Shown here: positions 53,727 through 62,169 of the stretch, piece after piece
Numbering within the stretch: position 1 is the first letter of the stretch
Layout of the letters: each line of letters opens with the position of its first letter
NCBI RefSeq assembly: GCF_017497975.1
Contig: NZ_JAGDEL010000027.1
Location: 33,703 to 97,702 of the forward strand
Source: Metabacillus bambusae
Lineage (GTDB): Bacteria > Bacillota > Bacilli > Bacillales > Bacillaceae
Reading direction: 5' to 3'
DNA length: 64,000 bases
The notes under the pieces: generated by a model
Databases searched by the model: none
Told to the model about the DNA's origin: nothing
What the model saw: only the letters and a program-made list of their open reading frames with translations
Program-made: the position numbers and the translations under genes

Positions 53727-54623
53727 ATGAATTTAGGGTTTATTGGGTTTGGAGAAGCTGCTTTTGAAATGGCAAAAGGTCTAAAAGGAGAAGGTTTTGG
53801 AGAAATAGTTGCTTTTGATCCTCTTGCAGACCATGAAACTTACGGATCGCTAATCAAAGAAAGAGCAGGACAAGCAAAAGTGGAGCTGTTGGATTTAATG
53901 GAAACCGTCATACAAAGAGTAAATCTTGTTATTGTTGCAGTTCCAGCAGATAAAGCTTTTGAAGTAAGTGTGAAATTGAAACCGCAATTAAATAAAGAGA
54001 TTATTTATGTTGATGTATCTGCTTCCTCTCCTACAGTAAAGAAAGATATTTGGGAAAATCTCAAAGAGACAGGAGCTGCTTTCGTAGATGCTGCTATGCT
54101 TGGTCCTTTAACAGTTTATCAACATAAAGTTCCTATGATTATAAGCGGTTCTGGTTCAAATCAGTTTATTTTACAGATGAGTAAATTCGGCATGAATCTT
54201 GATCATATTAGTCAAAACCCAGGAGATGCTTCTGCAGTAAAGCTCACCCGAAGTATATTCATGAAGGGGACTGCAGCTTTATTTATTGAAATGTTGGAAG
54301 CTGCTCGCGTGTTAAATGTGGAAGATCGGGTTATCGCATCAATAAAAGAGACGATGGGAAGTGAAATTTTTGAAAAAGTTATGAATCAACTGGTCACTGG
54401 TACTTCGATTCATGCTTATAGAAGATCAAAAGAATTAGAAGGATCAATAGAAATGTTAGAGGAACTAAATATCCATTCATCTATGTCTAACGCATCAAGA
54501 GAAAAACTCTTATTTTTGACTGATTTGAATATTAAAGACAAGTTTCAGGGGAAAAGACCAGATCATTGGACCAATGTTATAGATATGATTGCTAGTACTA
54601 GAAAAGAAAATGTAAAAAGCTGA
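53727..54623 (+). CDS. NAD(P)-dependent dehydrogenase with DUF1932 domain (3-hydroxyisobutyrate dehydrogenase-like)
   Basis: 298 residues. N-terminal Rossmann domain MNLGFIGFGEAAFEMAKGL (GxGxxA), then VNLVIVAVPADKAFEVS, and VDVSASSPTVKKDIWEN; the helical C-terminal DUF1932-like domain begins VKLTRSIFMKGTAALFIEML with the catalytic Lys region. The family is 6-phosphogluconate/3-hydroxyisobutyrate dehydrogenase-like; substrate is a hydroxy acid. The start 53727 has GGTGG; an upstream ATG-free frame extends to 53673 inside the aldolase gene. With the aldolase and CitMHS it likely forms a catabolic pathway for a tri- or dicarboxylic acid. Confidence 0.88.
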   Translation: MNLGFIGFGEAAFEMAKGLKGEGFGEIVAFDPLADHETYGSLIKERAGQAKVELLDLMETVIQRVNLVIVAVPADKAFEVSVKLKPQLNKEIIYVDVSASSPTVKKDIWENLKETGAAFVDAAMLGPLTVYQHKVPMIISGSGSNQFILQMSKFGMNLDHISQNPGDASAVKLTRSIFMKGTAALFIEMLEAARVLNVEDRVIASIKETMGSEIFEKVMNQLVTGTSIHAYRRSKELEGSIEMLEELNIHSSMSNASREKLLFLTDLNIKDKFQGKRPDHWTNVIDMIASTRKENVKS

Positions 54624-54919
54624 AAAGTTTAGGAAGATACTAGATGAATATAGAACGAATTCGGAACAAGTTATGAGATTATTTCATCTTATTTTTTAAT
54701 GAGGGTTAATGAAGATATACGTTTCGTACTTCATGTATTGTTGATTATCACTAGTGAAAATAACTATTTAGAGAATAAGATATTTGGACAACTTATAAAA
54801 ATGAGAACTATGCCCATTGAAATTAACAATAAAAGTGGGCATTGTCTCTAATACATTATCAGAAAGATCAGTTTCCTCAGATAAATGAAACCGCATTCAA
54901 TTTAGGGGAGGGTATAAAG

Positions 54920-56221
54920 ATGTTAACATTTTTAGGATTTGCGATGATATCCGTTTTTATGTATTTAATTATGAGTAAGCGCTTTTCTGCACTCAATTCT
55001 CTGATAGCTATACCTGTCATATTTGCACTAATTGGAGGATTTACTGATTTAGGACCTATGATAATGAGTGGGCTTGAGAGCATTGCACCAACTGCTATCA
55101 TGGTTGTATTTGCAATTCTTTACTTTGGGATATTGATTGATTCTGGTTTTTTTGATCCACTTGTGTCTAAAATTTTAAAACTAGTAAAAGGTGATCCGCT
55201 GAAAATTTCACTTGGTACGGCAGCATTAGCCATGGTAGTTGCTTTGGACGGTGATGGAACGATTACCTATCTTATTGTCGTGACGGCCATGTTACCTCTT
55301 TATGACCGCTTAGGTATGAATCGACTTATTTTGGCGTGCTTACCTGCATTAGCGATGGGGATTATGAATCTTCTACCTTGGGGAGGCCCAACAGCAAGGG
55401 TAATGACGATCTTCGATATGGATGCAATGGGAGCTATTGGACCAATTATTCCATCTATGATTGCAGGTGGAATATGGGTTTTTGCTGTAGCATATTTTAT
55501 GGGCTTGAAAGAACGAAAACGATTAGGCGTTAATAATGATATCAATGAAACATTTATTCAAGAGATTGCTGCTACTGTTGCGGAGCAGAAAGACGTAACA
55601 TTGAAACGTCCTAAATTATTTTGGTTTAATTTAGTCTTAACACTATTATTACTTGTTACTTTAGTTATGGGATTGTTGCCATTACCTGGTTTGTTTATGC
55701 TTGCTTTTGTTATCGTAATATCTGTCAATTATCCAAGCTTAACAGACCAGAAGGAACGTCTAGAAGGTCATGCAGGTAATATCTTAACTGTTGTTTCAAT
55801 GATTTTTGGTGCTGGTATTTTCACTGGTATTTTAGAGGGAACCAAAATGGATACCGCAATGGCTGATTCATTAGTTGCAATTATTCCGGAATCTTTCGGA
55901 GCGCTTTTACCAGTAATTGTTGCTGTAACTAGTTTACCTTTTACATTTGTTTTGGCAAATGACCCGTATTATTTTGGAATTGTCCCCATTATTGCAGAAA
56001 CTGCAAGTGGTTTTGGGATTAATCCAAATGAAATTGGTCATGCTTCACTATTGGGGCAACCACTGCATTTGTTAAGTCCACTTCAAGGATCTATTTATGT
56101 ATTAATCGGACTTCTCGGAATTGGATTAAATGATCACATCCGATTCACTGCCAAATATGCCATCGGCACAGGGCTGGTCATGACAATTGTTGCTGTTTTA
56201 TTTGGTACCCTATCTATATAA
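54920..56221 (+). CDS. CitMHS-family metal-citrate/H+ symporter
   Basis: 433 residues, twelve hydrophobic segments, the length of B. subtilis CitM/CitH. Family motifs: DGDGTITYLIVVTAMLPLYD, LLPWGGPTARVMTIF, and LANDPYYFGIVPIIAETA near the end, as in CitMHS proteins that take up citrate as a Mg2+ or Ca2+ complex. ATG 54920 has GGGGAGGGT upstream; the in-frame extension to 54842 has no site. The preceding 296 bases (54624-54919) contain no clear promoter or terminator. It probably imports the acid that the aldolase pathway degrades. Confidence 0.93.
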   Translation: MLTFLGFAMISVFMYLIMSKRFSALNSLIAIPVIFALIGGFTDLGPMIMSGLESIAPTAIMVVFAILYFGILIDSGFFDPLVSKILKLVKGDPLKISLGTAALAMVVALDGDGTITYLIVVTAMLPLYDRLGMNRLILACLPALAMGIMNLLPWGGPTARVMTIFDMDAMGAIGPIIPSMIAGGIWVFAVAYFMGLKERKRLGVNNDINETFIQEIAATVAEQKDVTLKRPKLFWFNLVLTLLLLVTLVMGLLPLPGLFMLAFVIVISVNYPSLTDQKERLEGHAGNILTVVSMIFGAGIFTGILEGTKMDTAMADSLVAIIPESFGALLPVIVAVTSLPFTFVLANDPYYFGIVPIIAETASGFGINPNEIGHASLLGQPLHLLSPLQGSIYVLIGLLGIGLNDHIRFTAKYAIGTGLVMTIVAVLFGTLSI

Positions 56222-56318
56222 TAAGTTGGATTCTACTGCTAACTAACTCATTTGACGGGACAAAAAAGCTTTATGTAATGTCTATTAAAATATAACAAGG
56301 GAAAAAGGATTATTATAC

Positions 56319-56488
56319 TCAGCTTCTGTGTATCAAGGCTTGGGGATTAAAAGGGAGCTATTTACCCCAATCTTTGCGATTAGCTGCACATTCGGATGGC
56401 TCACATTTTAGAACACTATGAGAATAATCGTTTAATTTATCCTCGTGCTGAATATGTTGGTCCGCAAAAGAGGGACATTGGGGTATGA
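56319..56488 (+). pseudogene. Citrate synthase C-terminal remnant
   Basis: The frame reads SASVYQGLGIKRELFTPIFA then ISCTFGW; after one frameshift at about 56400 it continues HILEHYENNRLIYPRAEYVG and PQKRDIGV, then a stop. These are the last 55 residues of citrate synthase (FTPIFAISRxxGWxAHxLEQ...NRLIRPRAxYxGP). The remaining gene is missing. It lies just after the citrate transporter and may mark a lost citrate or methylcitrate synthase of the same cluster. Confidence 0.85.
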
Positions 56489-56523
56489 GCCTGTGTTTCC
56501 AAAAAGTTTAGCTATATAAATGA

Positions 56524-56566
56524 TAACCGCTAATCCTTTTAATTTAAGGATAGCGGTTTTTTTATT
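56524..56566 (+). terminator. Terminator after the citrate synthase remnant
   Basis: AACCGCTAATCCTT pairs with AAGGATAGCGGTT, followed by seven T. This may be the old gene terminator. Confidence 0.9.
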
Positions 56567-56594
56567 GTTATTTTATATAAATTTAAAAGAAATT

Positions 56595-56636
56595 CGCACC
56601 GTTTGTAAAAAAAGATGTACTGTTTGTAAAAAAGTC
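56595..56636. repeat. Tandem CCGTTTGTAAAAAA direct repeat
   Basis: GTTTGTAAAAAA occurs at about 56600 and again about 20 bases later. Possible operator or decayed repeat; no gene reads from it. Confidence 0.35.
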
Positions 56637-56744
56637 TGATCAAAAAATTCACTTGAAATACAGAATGTTTCTTTTTCAACAAACGGAGGCCTATGTTTAA
56701 GAACGGGAGGTGCTACGGCATCTCTTCTTCTTATTCCAAAGTTA

Positions 56745-56855
56745 GTTTGTGAAGGATTGTACTTAAACAAACGGGGTGCGATTATTCAATAAGAATAGTC
56801 GCTTTTTTCTTATTGTGCTAACGAAGCAGTTTAGTTCAATAATAGTATGAATTAC
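56745..56855. repeat. Dispersed-repeat family copy, longest in this window
   Basis: AGTTTGTGAAGGATTGTACTT, AAACAAACGGGGTGCGATTA, TTCAATAAGAATAGTCGC, a T-run, TTATTGTGCTAACGAAGCAG and TTTAGTTCAATAATAG, i.e. all conserved words. A shorter copy is at 57779-57820. Confidence 0.7.
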
Positions 56856-56910
56856 TGTAAATAATCTGGCATATATATGGGAGGATAGAGTGTAATAAGG
56901 AGGGGGTATT

Positions 56911-57705
56911 ATGGCTAATCCAATTGTCATGCGATCATTGGACGAAATTCGTTTTTGGTCTAGGATCATGAAGGAACATGCTTTATTTTTAAGCTTGGGA
57001 TTTACTCATGAACAGACGCAATTGATTGCAGAAGCCAAACAGTTCATTACTCTTTTCGAACGAATAGAGGAAAAGTTGGCAAGATTTAATGTAAACTCGG
57101 ATATACGCCAAATACAAGCTTTTAACACTGAGGTTTATCAAGCAGCTTTTGCTATCTGGAGTTATAAGAGAAAAGTATTAGGTTTAACTTTACGCTGTGA
57201 AATCCGTACAAATAACTTTCCATTATTAGTTGACCATATCAGCAGAGAAGCAGCTTATTTTGCTAACAGATTAAAAGACCTCAATGAAGGAAAACTTGCA
57301 CCCCAACCTGACATGATTATTCAAGAAAATCTATTTTTTCTTAGGATTATGGCTGATCATGCCAAATTTATCGGACACCTTCTTGATCCTTCTGAAAGAA
57401 AGTTAGTGGAACAGGCGAGAGAATTTAGCCATGATTTTGATCAATTGGTTTTTCAGGCAGTTGATTTGGATTCTATGCGCCCACAATCTGAAACTGTACC
57501 AATTCTGGATCAGTTCTTGGATCAAAACAGAGTTTCAGTAGCTTCGTTAAGGGATTTTAAGAAAACAGCAAGAGATTTAATAGAGGCTTGTCGTATTAAG
57601 AGCAATATTCATCCACTCCTGGCAGATCATACGTTTAGAGAAGCTGAAAGATTTTTGGAAATTATAGATTTATTTGAATCTCATCTTTCAAGAAAAGAAC
57701 AGTAA
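56911..57705 (+). CDS. DUF2935-family protein (two helical repeats)
   Basis: 264 residues of helical protein made of two similar halves (about 1-130 and 131-264). Half 1: RFWSRIMKEHALFLSLGFTH and DHISREAAYFANRL. Half 2: FFLRIMADHAKFIGHLLDPS and ADHTFREAERFLEII. Conserved EHA/DHA and HxxxEA residues make metal binding by each half likely. Function of the family is unknown in bacilli. AAGGAGGGGG precedes the ATG. It lies alone between repeat copies and gene remnants. Confidence 0.9.
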   Translation: MANPIVMRSLDEIRFWSRIMKEHALFLSLGFTHEQTQLIAEAKQFITLFERIEEKLARFNVNSDIRQIQAFNTEVYQAAFAIWSYKRKVLGLTLRCEIRTNNFPLLVDHISREAAYFANRLKDLNEGKLAPQPDMIIQENLFFLRIMADHAKFIGHLLDPSERKLVEQAREFSHDFDQLVFQAVDLDSMRPQSETVPILDQFLDQNRVSVASLRDFKKTARDLIEACRIKSNIHPLLADHTFREAERFLEIIDLFESHLSRKEQ

Positions 57706-57718
57706 AATAATCAAATCT

Positions 57719-57746
57719 GCTGCCTTACTAGGCGGCTTTTTATCGA
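57719..57746 (+). terminator. Terminator after the DUF2935 gene
   Basis: GCTGCC pairs with GGCGGC around TTACTA, then TTTTTAT. Confidence 0.6.
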
Positions 57747-58370
57747 GACGCGAGTTAGAGGTACGTGGATTGGCAGGTTAGTTTGTGAAGAAGTGCACTT
57801 AAAGTAAAGGGGGCTTTAATAAAAAAAGTAATTGCATAAAACCCCACTTTTTTATGCAGCTGCCAGGCTTCTTCAGAAGCCCAAAACGTTGATTTATCAA
57901 CGATGCATAAAATCATGCATAATCGATAAAAAATGAACAAGAGCCAAACCCTTGATACTACTGGGTTTGTCTTTGGCTTACTTCTGATAGTTGACTTTAT
58001 GTAAACTAAAAGTGAATATGGCATACAATATTAGCTAAAACAAAAAATTCACCTTTAAATTCAATAAAAACCCCTTATAACAAGGGGTTTTGGAGTGTAG
58101 ATAGACGTAATTTAGGTAGTTTGTTCACTGGTTTTAACCATCTAACATTAATATATGATAAATCGTTGCATGTGTAGCTTATTTAATTAATGTTTTACGT
58201 TGCTTATGTTGACTGGATTTGTATGCATACTACTTTAGGGGTCTTATTAAGACTCGATTAAACCCCTTTTCGGAAGCTCCAAAAAACAAAAACGCCCTCC
58301 TAGGAGGAAGGACGAAAAATCATCATCAAGAAAATTGTTCGAGTTTTATCCTGATTTTATGTCGCAAAAA
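57747..58370. other. Gap with repeat copies and one terminator
   Basis: A short dispersed-repeat copy lies at 57779-57820. AAACCCCTT (58068) and AAGGGGTTTT (58082) form a perfect terminator hairpin near 58066-58094. An 89-codon minus frame (57755-58024) has no start site and is not supported. AAGGGGT/ACCCCTT inverted words flank 58236-58272. Confidence 0.5.
58066..58094. terminator. Perfect hairpin terminator
   Basis: AAACCCCTT-ataac-AAGGGGTTT with T on the plus side and A before it; can serve either strand. Confidence 0.8.
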
Positions 58371-58680
58371 GGCAAATAGAATCCTCATCTATATAAAAAT
58401 TGCCGTAATGAAAATCCGCATGAATTAATCCGTATGAATCTACTGAATATGGAAATTCAGATATATATTCCAACAATGCGACATACCGCCTTATAATGTC
58501 CTTCTCGGATTTAGGCAAGTCAATAGCTAATACTTTTTATCGGGATGTCCTTCGGTAACCGATTCAGATGTAAAAAATGCTTTCCATTTTTCACATTTAG
58601 CTCCCACTTCATTCATTATTTTTTCTTTTATGAGTTTCATATCATTATTGAAATCCAAACATTCTTGCTATCTTATGAAT
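58371..58680 (-). pseudogene. Phosphotransferase (APH family) remnant containing a metK-like piece
   Basis: The minus strand reads DLPKSEKDIIRRYVALLEYI then SEFPYSVDSYGLIHADFHYG and NFYIDEDSIC; HADFHYGN is the catalytic loop of APH/choline-kinase-like phosphotransferases. A frameshift in an A-run near 58534 separates this from an upstream frame that contains AFFTSESVTEGHPDKK. FTSESVTEGHPDK is the start signature of S-adenosylmethionine synthetase. The region before it (MNEVGAKCEKWK) matches nothing recognised. The gene is dead (frameshift, no N- or C-terminus). Confidence 0.65.
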
Positions 58681-58728
58681 AAAAAAGGAGTTATGTTACT
58701 TTTCACATAGAACAGGTTATTAAAAAGA

Positions 58729-59349
58729 TTAAATCATTTTATATTTTTGCAAGTATTGCAAAAAATAATCTGTTATTGGTCCATAGATTAGGCAAAACAC
58801 AAGTGTCCCAATTTGCACTGGACCACTCAATAGAAATCCAATGAGCACAGCTCCTCCTTCAGTAAAAATTGACATTCTACCAAATGATATTCCCCATTTT
58901 TCGCTGACTACTAAACTAAACCAATCTGTAGGCCCTGCTCCCATTTTAGCTGACATATATAAGGCAGTACCAAAACTTACTAAAACAATGCCGAACAGCA
59001 TAAAAAAAACAGCTATGATCATATTACTTGTGTCTGGTATTAATTCAGTTAAAATCAATAAGTCGATAAAAGCACCTACTAAAAAAAATTCAAGGAATAC
59101 TCCTAGCTTGGGTAATCGTTTTGTTATGATATAAGAAAGAAAAATCATGAACAAGCCAACAATCCAATGCCAAGCACCAAATGTTAACCCTAAAGACTCT
59201 GTTAGTGCATACTCTAGTACATCAAATGGATGTAACCCAAGATATTCTACATTAATCATAAAAACCGAGCCCACCGCAATTACAAAAGATCCGGAAATCA
59301 TAAACAGGGCACGAATCCCTAGCGAAACAAACTTTAAATCCTTGAACAT
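58729..59349 (-). CDS. YczE/YyaS/YitT-family membrane protein
   Basis: 206 residues with five hydrophobic segments. Recognisable are ALFMISGSFVIAVGSVFMIN, the motif LGLHPFDVLEYALTE, the repeat GTALYMSAKMGAGPTDWFSL and TEGGAVLIGFLLSGPVQIGT; the two GP/GL-(F/T)DW segments are the family repeat. Function in B. subtilis YczE concerns surfactin-related or unknown regulation. The ATG at 59349 has only a weak GGTAGAAGA site and overlaps the end of an upstream pseudogene. It is the last gene of the minus-strand polyamine region but might be separate. Confidence 0.85.
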   Translation of the reverse strand: MFKDLKFVSLGIRALFMISGSFVIAVGSVFMINVEYLGLHPFDVLEYALTESLGLTFGAWHWIVGLFMIFLSYIITKRLPKLGVFLEFFLVGAFIDLLILTELIPDTSNMIIAVFFMLFGIVLVSFGTALYMSAKMGAGPTDWFSLVVSEKWGISFGRMSIFTEGGAVLIGFLLSGPVQIGTLVFCLIYGPITDYFLQYLQKYKMI

Positions 59350-59683
59350 TCTTCTACCAATTCTACAATTTCATAAATTGTAGCTAAGATTATTCGAATA
59401 TCTTGGGAAGTATTATGCGTATTCAACATAGTAAATTTCATGCACTGACGACTTCCAGAACATAGTGACGCTTCGCCGTTACTAAGCATTTAGGTTCTAA
59501 TCGCATCCCCTTGACCTTTTGAATAGCCATAGGAAACTTTCTTTGAAAACTTCTTTCGTTTGATTCGAGTTGTGATAGAATCTCTGTGTATGAATTACTT
59601 TTCAAAATTACACCTCGTTTATTAAATCCGCAAAAGATTTTTGCAGGTTTTTCTAAATGATTAAGTTTGTGTGTACAATACAT
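59334..59683 (-). pseudogene. Probable PLP-dependent decarboxylase remnant (C-terminal end)
   Basis: One frame (59683 to 59438) reads SYTEILSQLESNERSFQRKF; a second frame continues MKFTMLNTHNTSQDIRIILA then TIYEIVELVEECSRI and stops at 59334. The second part resembles the last residues of fold-type I decarboxylases such as diaminobutyrate decarboxylase (KxTLLNP...T...DI). The two frames need at least one frameshift and the PLP-lysine part is absent. In carboxynorspermidine operons of other bacteria a diaminobutyrate decarboxylase makes diaminopropane, so this remnant fits, but the identity is moderate. Confidence 0.5.
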
Positions 59684-59733
59684 ATGATGCTTTCCAGCCC
59701 TTTACTGATAAATAACATATTTATATTCCTCTT

Positions 59734-60861
59734 CTATGAAAGTCTCATTTTAAAATCTTTATAGTCAAATTCGCGTACGATATGATATTCTCCCGCTTGA
59801 TCTAAAACAACGATTGCTGGTAAAGGCATGCCGTTAAAAGAAGTGTTTTTCACCATCGTGTAGACTGCCATATTCTCAAAAACTAAACGATCTCCACTCT
59901 TTAATGGCTGGTCAAAAGAATAATCTCCAATTGTATCACCAGTAAGGCAAGTTTGCCCACCAAGACGATACAAAAATGACTTTTCACCTGCTGCTCCTGA
60001 GCCAAGAAGAGGAGGTCGATAAGGCATTTCCAGTACATCAGGCATATGACAGGTTGCAGAAGTGTCAAGAATAGCAATATCGATTCCGTTTTGAAGTGTA
60101 TCAAGTACGGTCGTAACCAGATATCCTGCATTGTAAGCAACAGCTTCGCCTGGCTCAAGATATACTTTTAATCCGTATTTATCTTTCATTCTCTTAATAC
60201 AATTTTCTAGTAATTGAATGTTATAGTCTTCCTCTGTAATGTAGTGGCCGCCTCCAAAGTTGATCCATTTCATTTGAGATAGCCATGGTCCAAACTTTTC
60301 TTCAACAGCCATTAGAGTTGTTTCCAAATCGTTGGAGTTTTGCTGACAAAGGGTATGGAAGTGTAAGCCTGAAACACCATCAAGCAAATCCTGACGAAAA
60401 TTAGCTATTGTTACACCGAATCGTGAACCTGGCGTGCAAGGGTCATAGATGGCATGGCTAACCTGTGTCGAGCATTCCGGATTAATGCGCAAGCCCACAC
60501 TTCTACCAGCTGCAAGAGCTTTATCTTTAAATTTCTCCAACTGTGAAAAGGAATTAAAGACGATATGGTCACAAATAGATATAATCTCATCGATTTCGTC
60601 TTCTCGATAGACAGGGGAAAAGATATGATTCTCTTTCCCCATTTCCTCGTGACCTAGACGAGCCTCATATAAGCCGCTTGCAGTCGCACCGCTTAAATAT
60701 TTCCCAATTAGAGGATACATCTTAAACATGGAAAATGCTTTTTGTGCCAAAAGAATCTTGCTTCCGGTCCGTTCCATGACTCCGTTCAAGATTTTTAGAT
60801 TTTTTTCCAGAAGACCTTCATCGATTACATAACAAGGGGATGGTAATTCCTCAATCCGCAT
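59734..60861 (-). CDS. nspC: Carboxynorspermidine decarboxylase (NspC)
   Basis: 375-residue fold-type III PLP enzyme (alanine racemase-like barrel) that decarboxylates carboxy(nor)spermidine to (nor)spermidine. It starts LPSPCYVIDEGLLEKNLKIL; the PLP-lysine is in KILLAQKAFSMF; SGLHFHTLCQQN and FGGGHYITEEDY are family motifs, and GEAVAYNAGYLVTTVLD is the PLP phosphate region. LGGQTCLTGDTIGDYSF carries the active-site Cys and Asp. ATG 60861 starts right after the stop of the dehydrogenase gene (stop 60863-60865), so the two are coupled. Together they make norspermidine or spermidine. Confidence 0.95.
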   Translation of the reverse strand: MRIEELPSPCYVIDEGLLEKNLKILNGVMERTGSKILLAQKAFSMFKMYPLIGKYLSGATASGLYEARLGHEEMGKENHIFSPVYREDEIDEIISICDHIVFNSFSQLEKFKDKALAAGRSVGLRINPECSTQVSHAIYDPCTPGSRFGVTIANFRQDLLDGVSGLHFHTLCQQNSNDLETTLMAVEEKFGPWLSQMKWINFGGGHYITEEDYNIQLLENCIKRMKDKYGLKVYLEPGEAVAYNAGYLVTTVLDTLQNGIDIAILDTSATCHMPDVLEMPYRPPLLGSGAAGEKSFLYRLGGQTCLTGDTIGDYSFDQPLKSGDRLVFENMAVYTMVKNTSFNGMPLPAIVVLDQAGEYHIVREFDYKDFKMRLS

Positions 60862-60862
60862 A

Positions 60863-62104
60863 TTAACTACTGCCTTTCTTCGGTTCTGAGAGTTTAATAG
60901 AATCAGAATCGACAAGCTCTGGATCGAAGTTTTCTTTCCATGGCAGTCCCCATTTATTTAATGCTTCCATGAATGGGTCAGGATCAAATTCTTCAATATT
61001 GTATACACCTGATTTATTCCACGTTCCAGTCATCAGCATCATCGCTCCAATCATTGCTGGGACACCTGTTGTATAAGACACCGCCTGAGAATCTACTTCT
61101 TTATAGCATTCTTCATGATCACATACATTGTATACATAATATGTTTTATCTTTCCCGTCTTTTTTTCCTTTGAAGATACAGCCAATGTTGGTTTTACCCT
61201 TTGTGCGTGGTCCGAGGGAGGCAGGGTCTGGTAGGACAGCTTTTAAGAACTTAAGGGGAATAATTTGGTTTCCTTCGAATTCGATTGGCTCAATGGAAGT
61301 CATTCCGACATTTTCAAGACATTTTAGATGTGTAAGGTAACTTTGGCCAAATGTCATGAAGAAACGGATACGTTTAAGTCCTAGAATGTTTTTTGCAAGG
61401 GATTCAAGCTCTTCGTGGTATAACAAGTACATATCTTTTTCTCCCACTTCAGGGAAGTTATAAACGCGTTTAATTTCCATTGGTTTCGTTTCAATCCATT
61501 CGCCATTTTCCCAATATCTCCCGTTCGCAGAAACTTCACGAATATTGATTTCAGGATTAAAATTGGTAGCAAACGGATAGCCATGATCACCAGCATTGCA
61601 GTCCAGAATATCGATTTGTTCAATTTCATCAAAATGATGCTTCAGTGCATAAGCAGAAAATACACCCGTAACACCAGGGTCAAAGCCGCTACCTAAAAGA
61701 GCAGTAATGCCAGCCTTTTCAAAACGTTCGTGATATTCCCACTGCCATTTGTATTCAAATTTTGCTGTATCTTCTGGTTCATAGTTTGCTGTATCCATAT
61801 AGTGTGTTTTTGTTGCTAGGCAAGCATCCATGATTGGTAAATCTTGATATGGTAAAGCTAAGTTTATTACGATGTCAGGCTTTACTTCTTCGATTAATGC
61901 GATTAATTCATCCACATTATTTGCGTCAACTTGAGCAGTTGTAATTTTTGTTTTTCCACCATCTAGTTTGGCTTTTAACTCATCACACTTTGATTTTGTC
62001 CGACTTGCGATACAAATCTCTTCAAATACTTCACTGTTTTGAACACATTTATGGATGGCTACTGATGCCACTCCACCACAACCAATAATAAGTGCTTTTC
62101 CCAA
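60863..62104 (-). CDS. Carboxynorspermidine synthase/dehydrogenase (saccharopine dehydrogenase-like)
   Basis: 413 residues. Joins aspartate-semialdehyde with a diamine (diaminopropane or putrescine) by NADPH-dependent reductive condensation. The start TTG 62104 gives MGKALIIGCGGVASVAIHKC, the usual start of this protein, and has GGAGATGC at seven bases; the frame to 62155 is an extension. IASRTKSKCDELK, MDTANYEPEDTAKFEY, LLGSGFDPGVTGVFSAYALK and SYTTGVPAMIGAMMLMTG are family hallmarks. Its partner decarboxylase follows with a one-base gap. Substrate chain length cannot be predicted. Confidence 0.95.
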   Translation of the reverse strand: MGKALIIGCGGVASVAIHKCVQNSEVFEEICIASRTKSKCDELKAKLDGGKTKITTAQVDANNVDELIALIEEVKPDIVINLALPYQDLPIMDACLATKTHYMDTANYEPEDTAKFEYKWQWEYHERFEKAGITALLGSGFDPGVTGVFSAYALKHHFDEIEQIDILDCNAGDHGYPFATNFNPEINIREVSANGRYWENGEWIETKPMEIKRVYNFPEVGEKDMYLLYHEELESLAKNILGLKRIRFFMTFGQSYLTHLKCLENVGMTSIEPIEFEGNQIIPLKFLKAVLPDPASLGPRTKGKTNIGCIFKGKKDGKDKTYYVYNVCDHEECYKEVDSQAVSYTTGVPAMIGAMMLMTGTWNKSGVYNIEEFDPDPFMEALNKWGLPWKENFDPELVDSDSIKLSEPKKGSS

Positions 62105-62169
62105 CTTTGCATCTCCTATCAAAAGATTTTTTAATGAAAGAGTGTAGTCTATCAACTGATAAGATCACT

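Noticed and set aside
57755..58024. 89-codon minus-strand frame, faintly transposase-like (SKPKTNPVVSRVWLL)
   Set aside because: No start signal and no secure family match.
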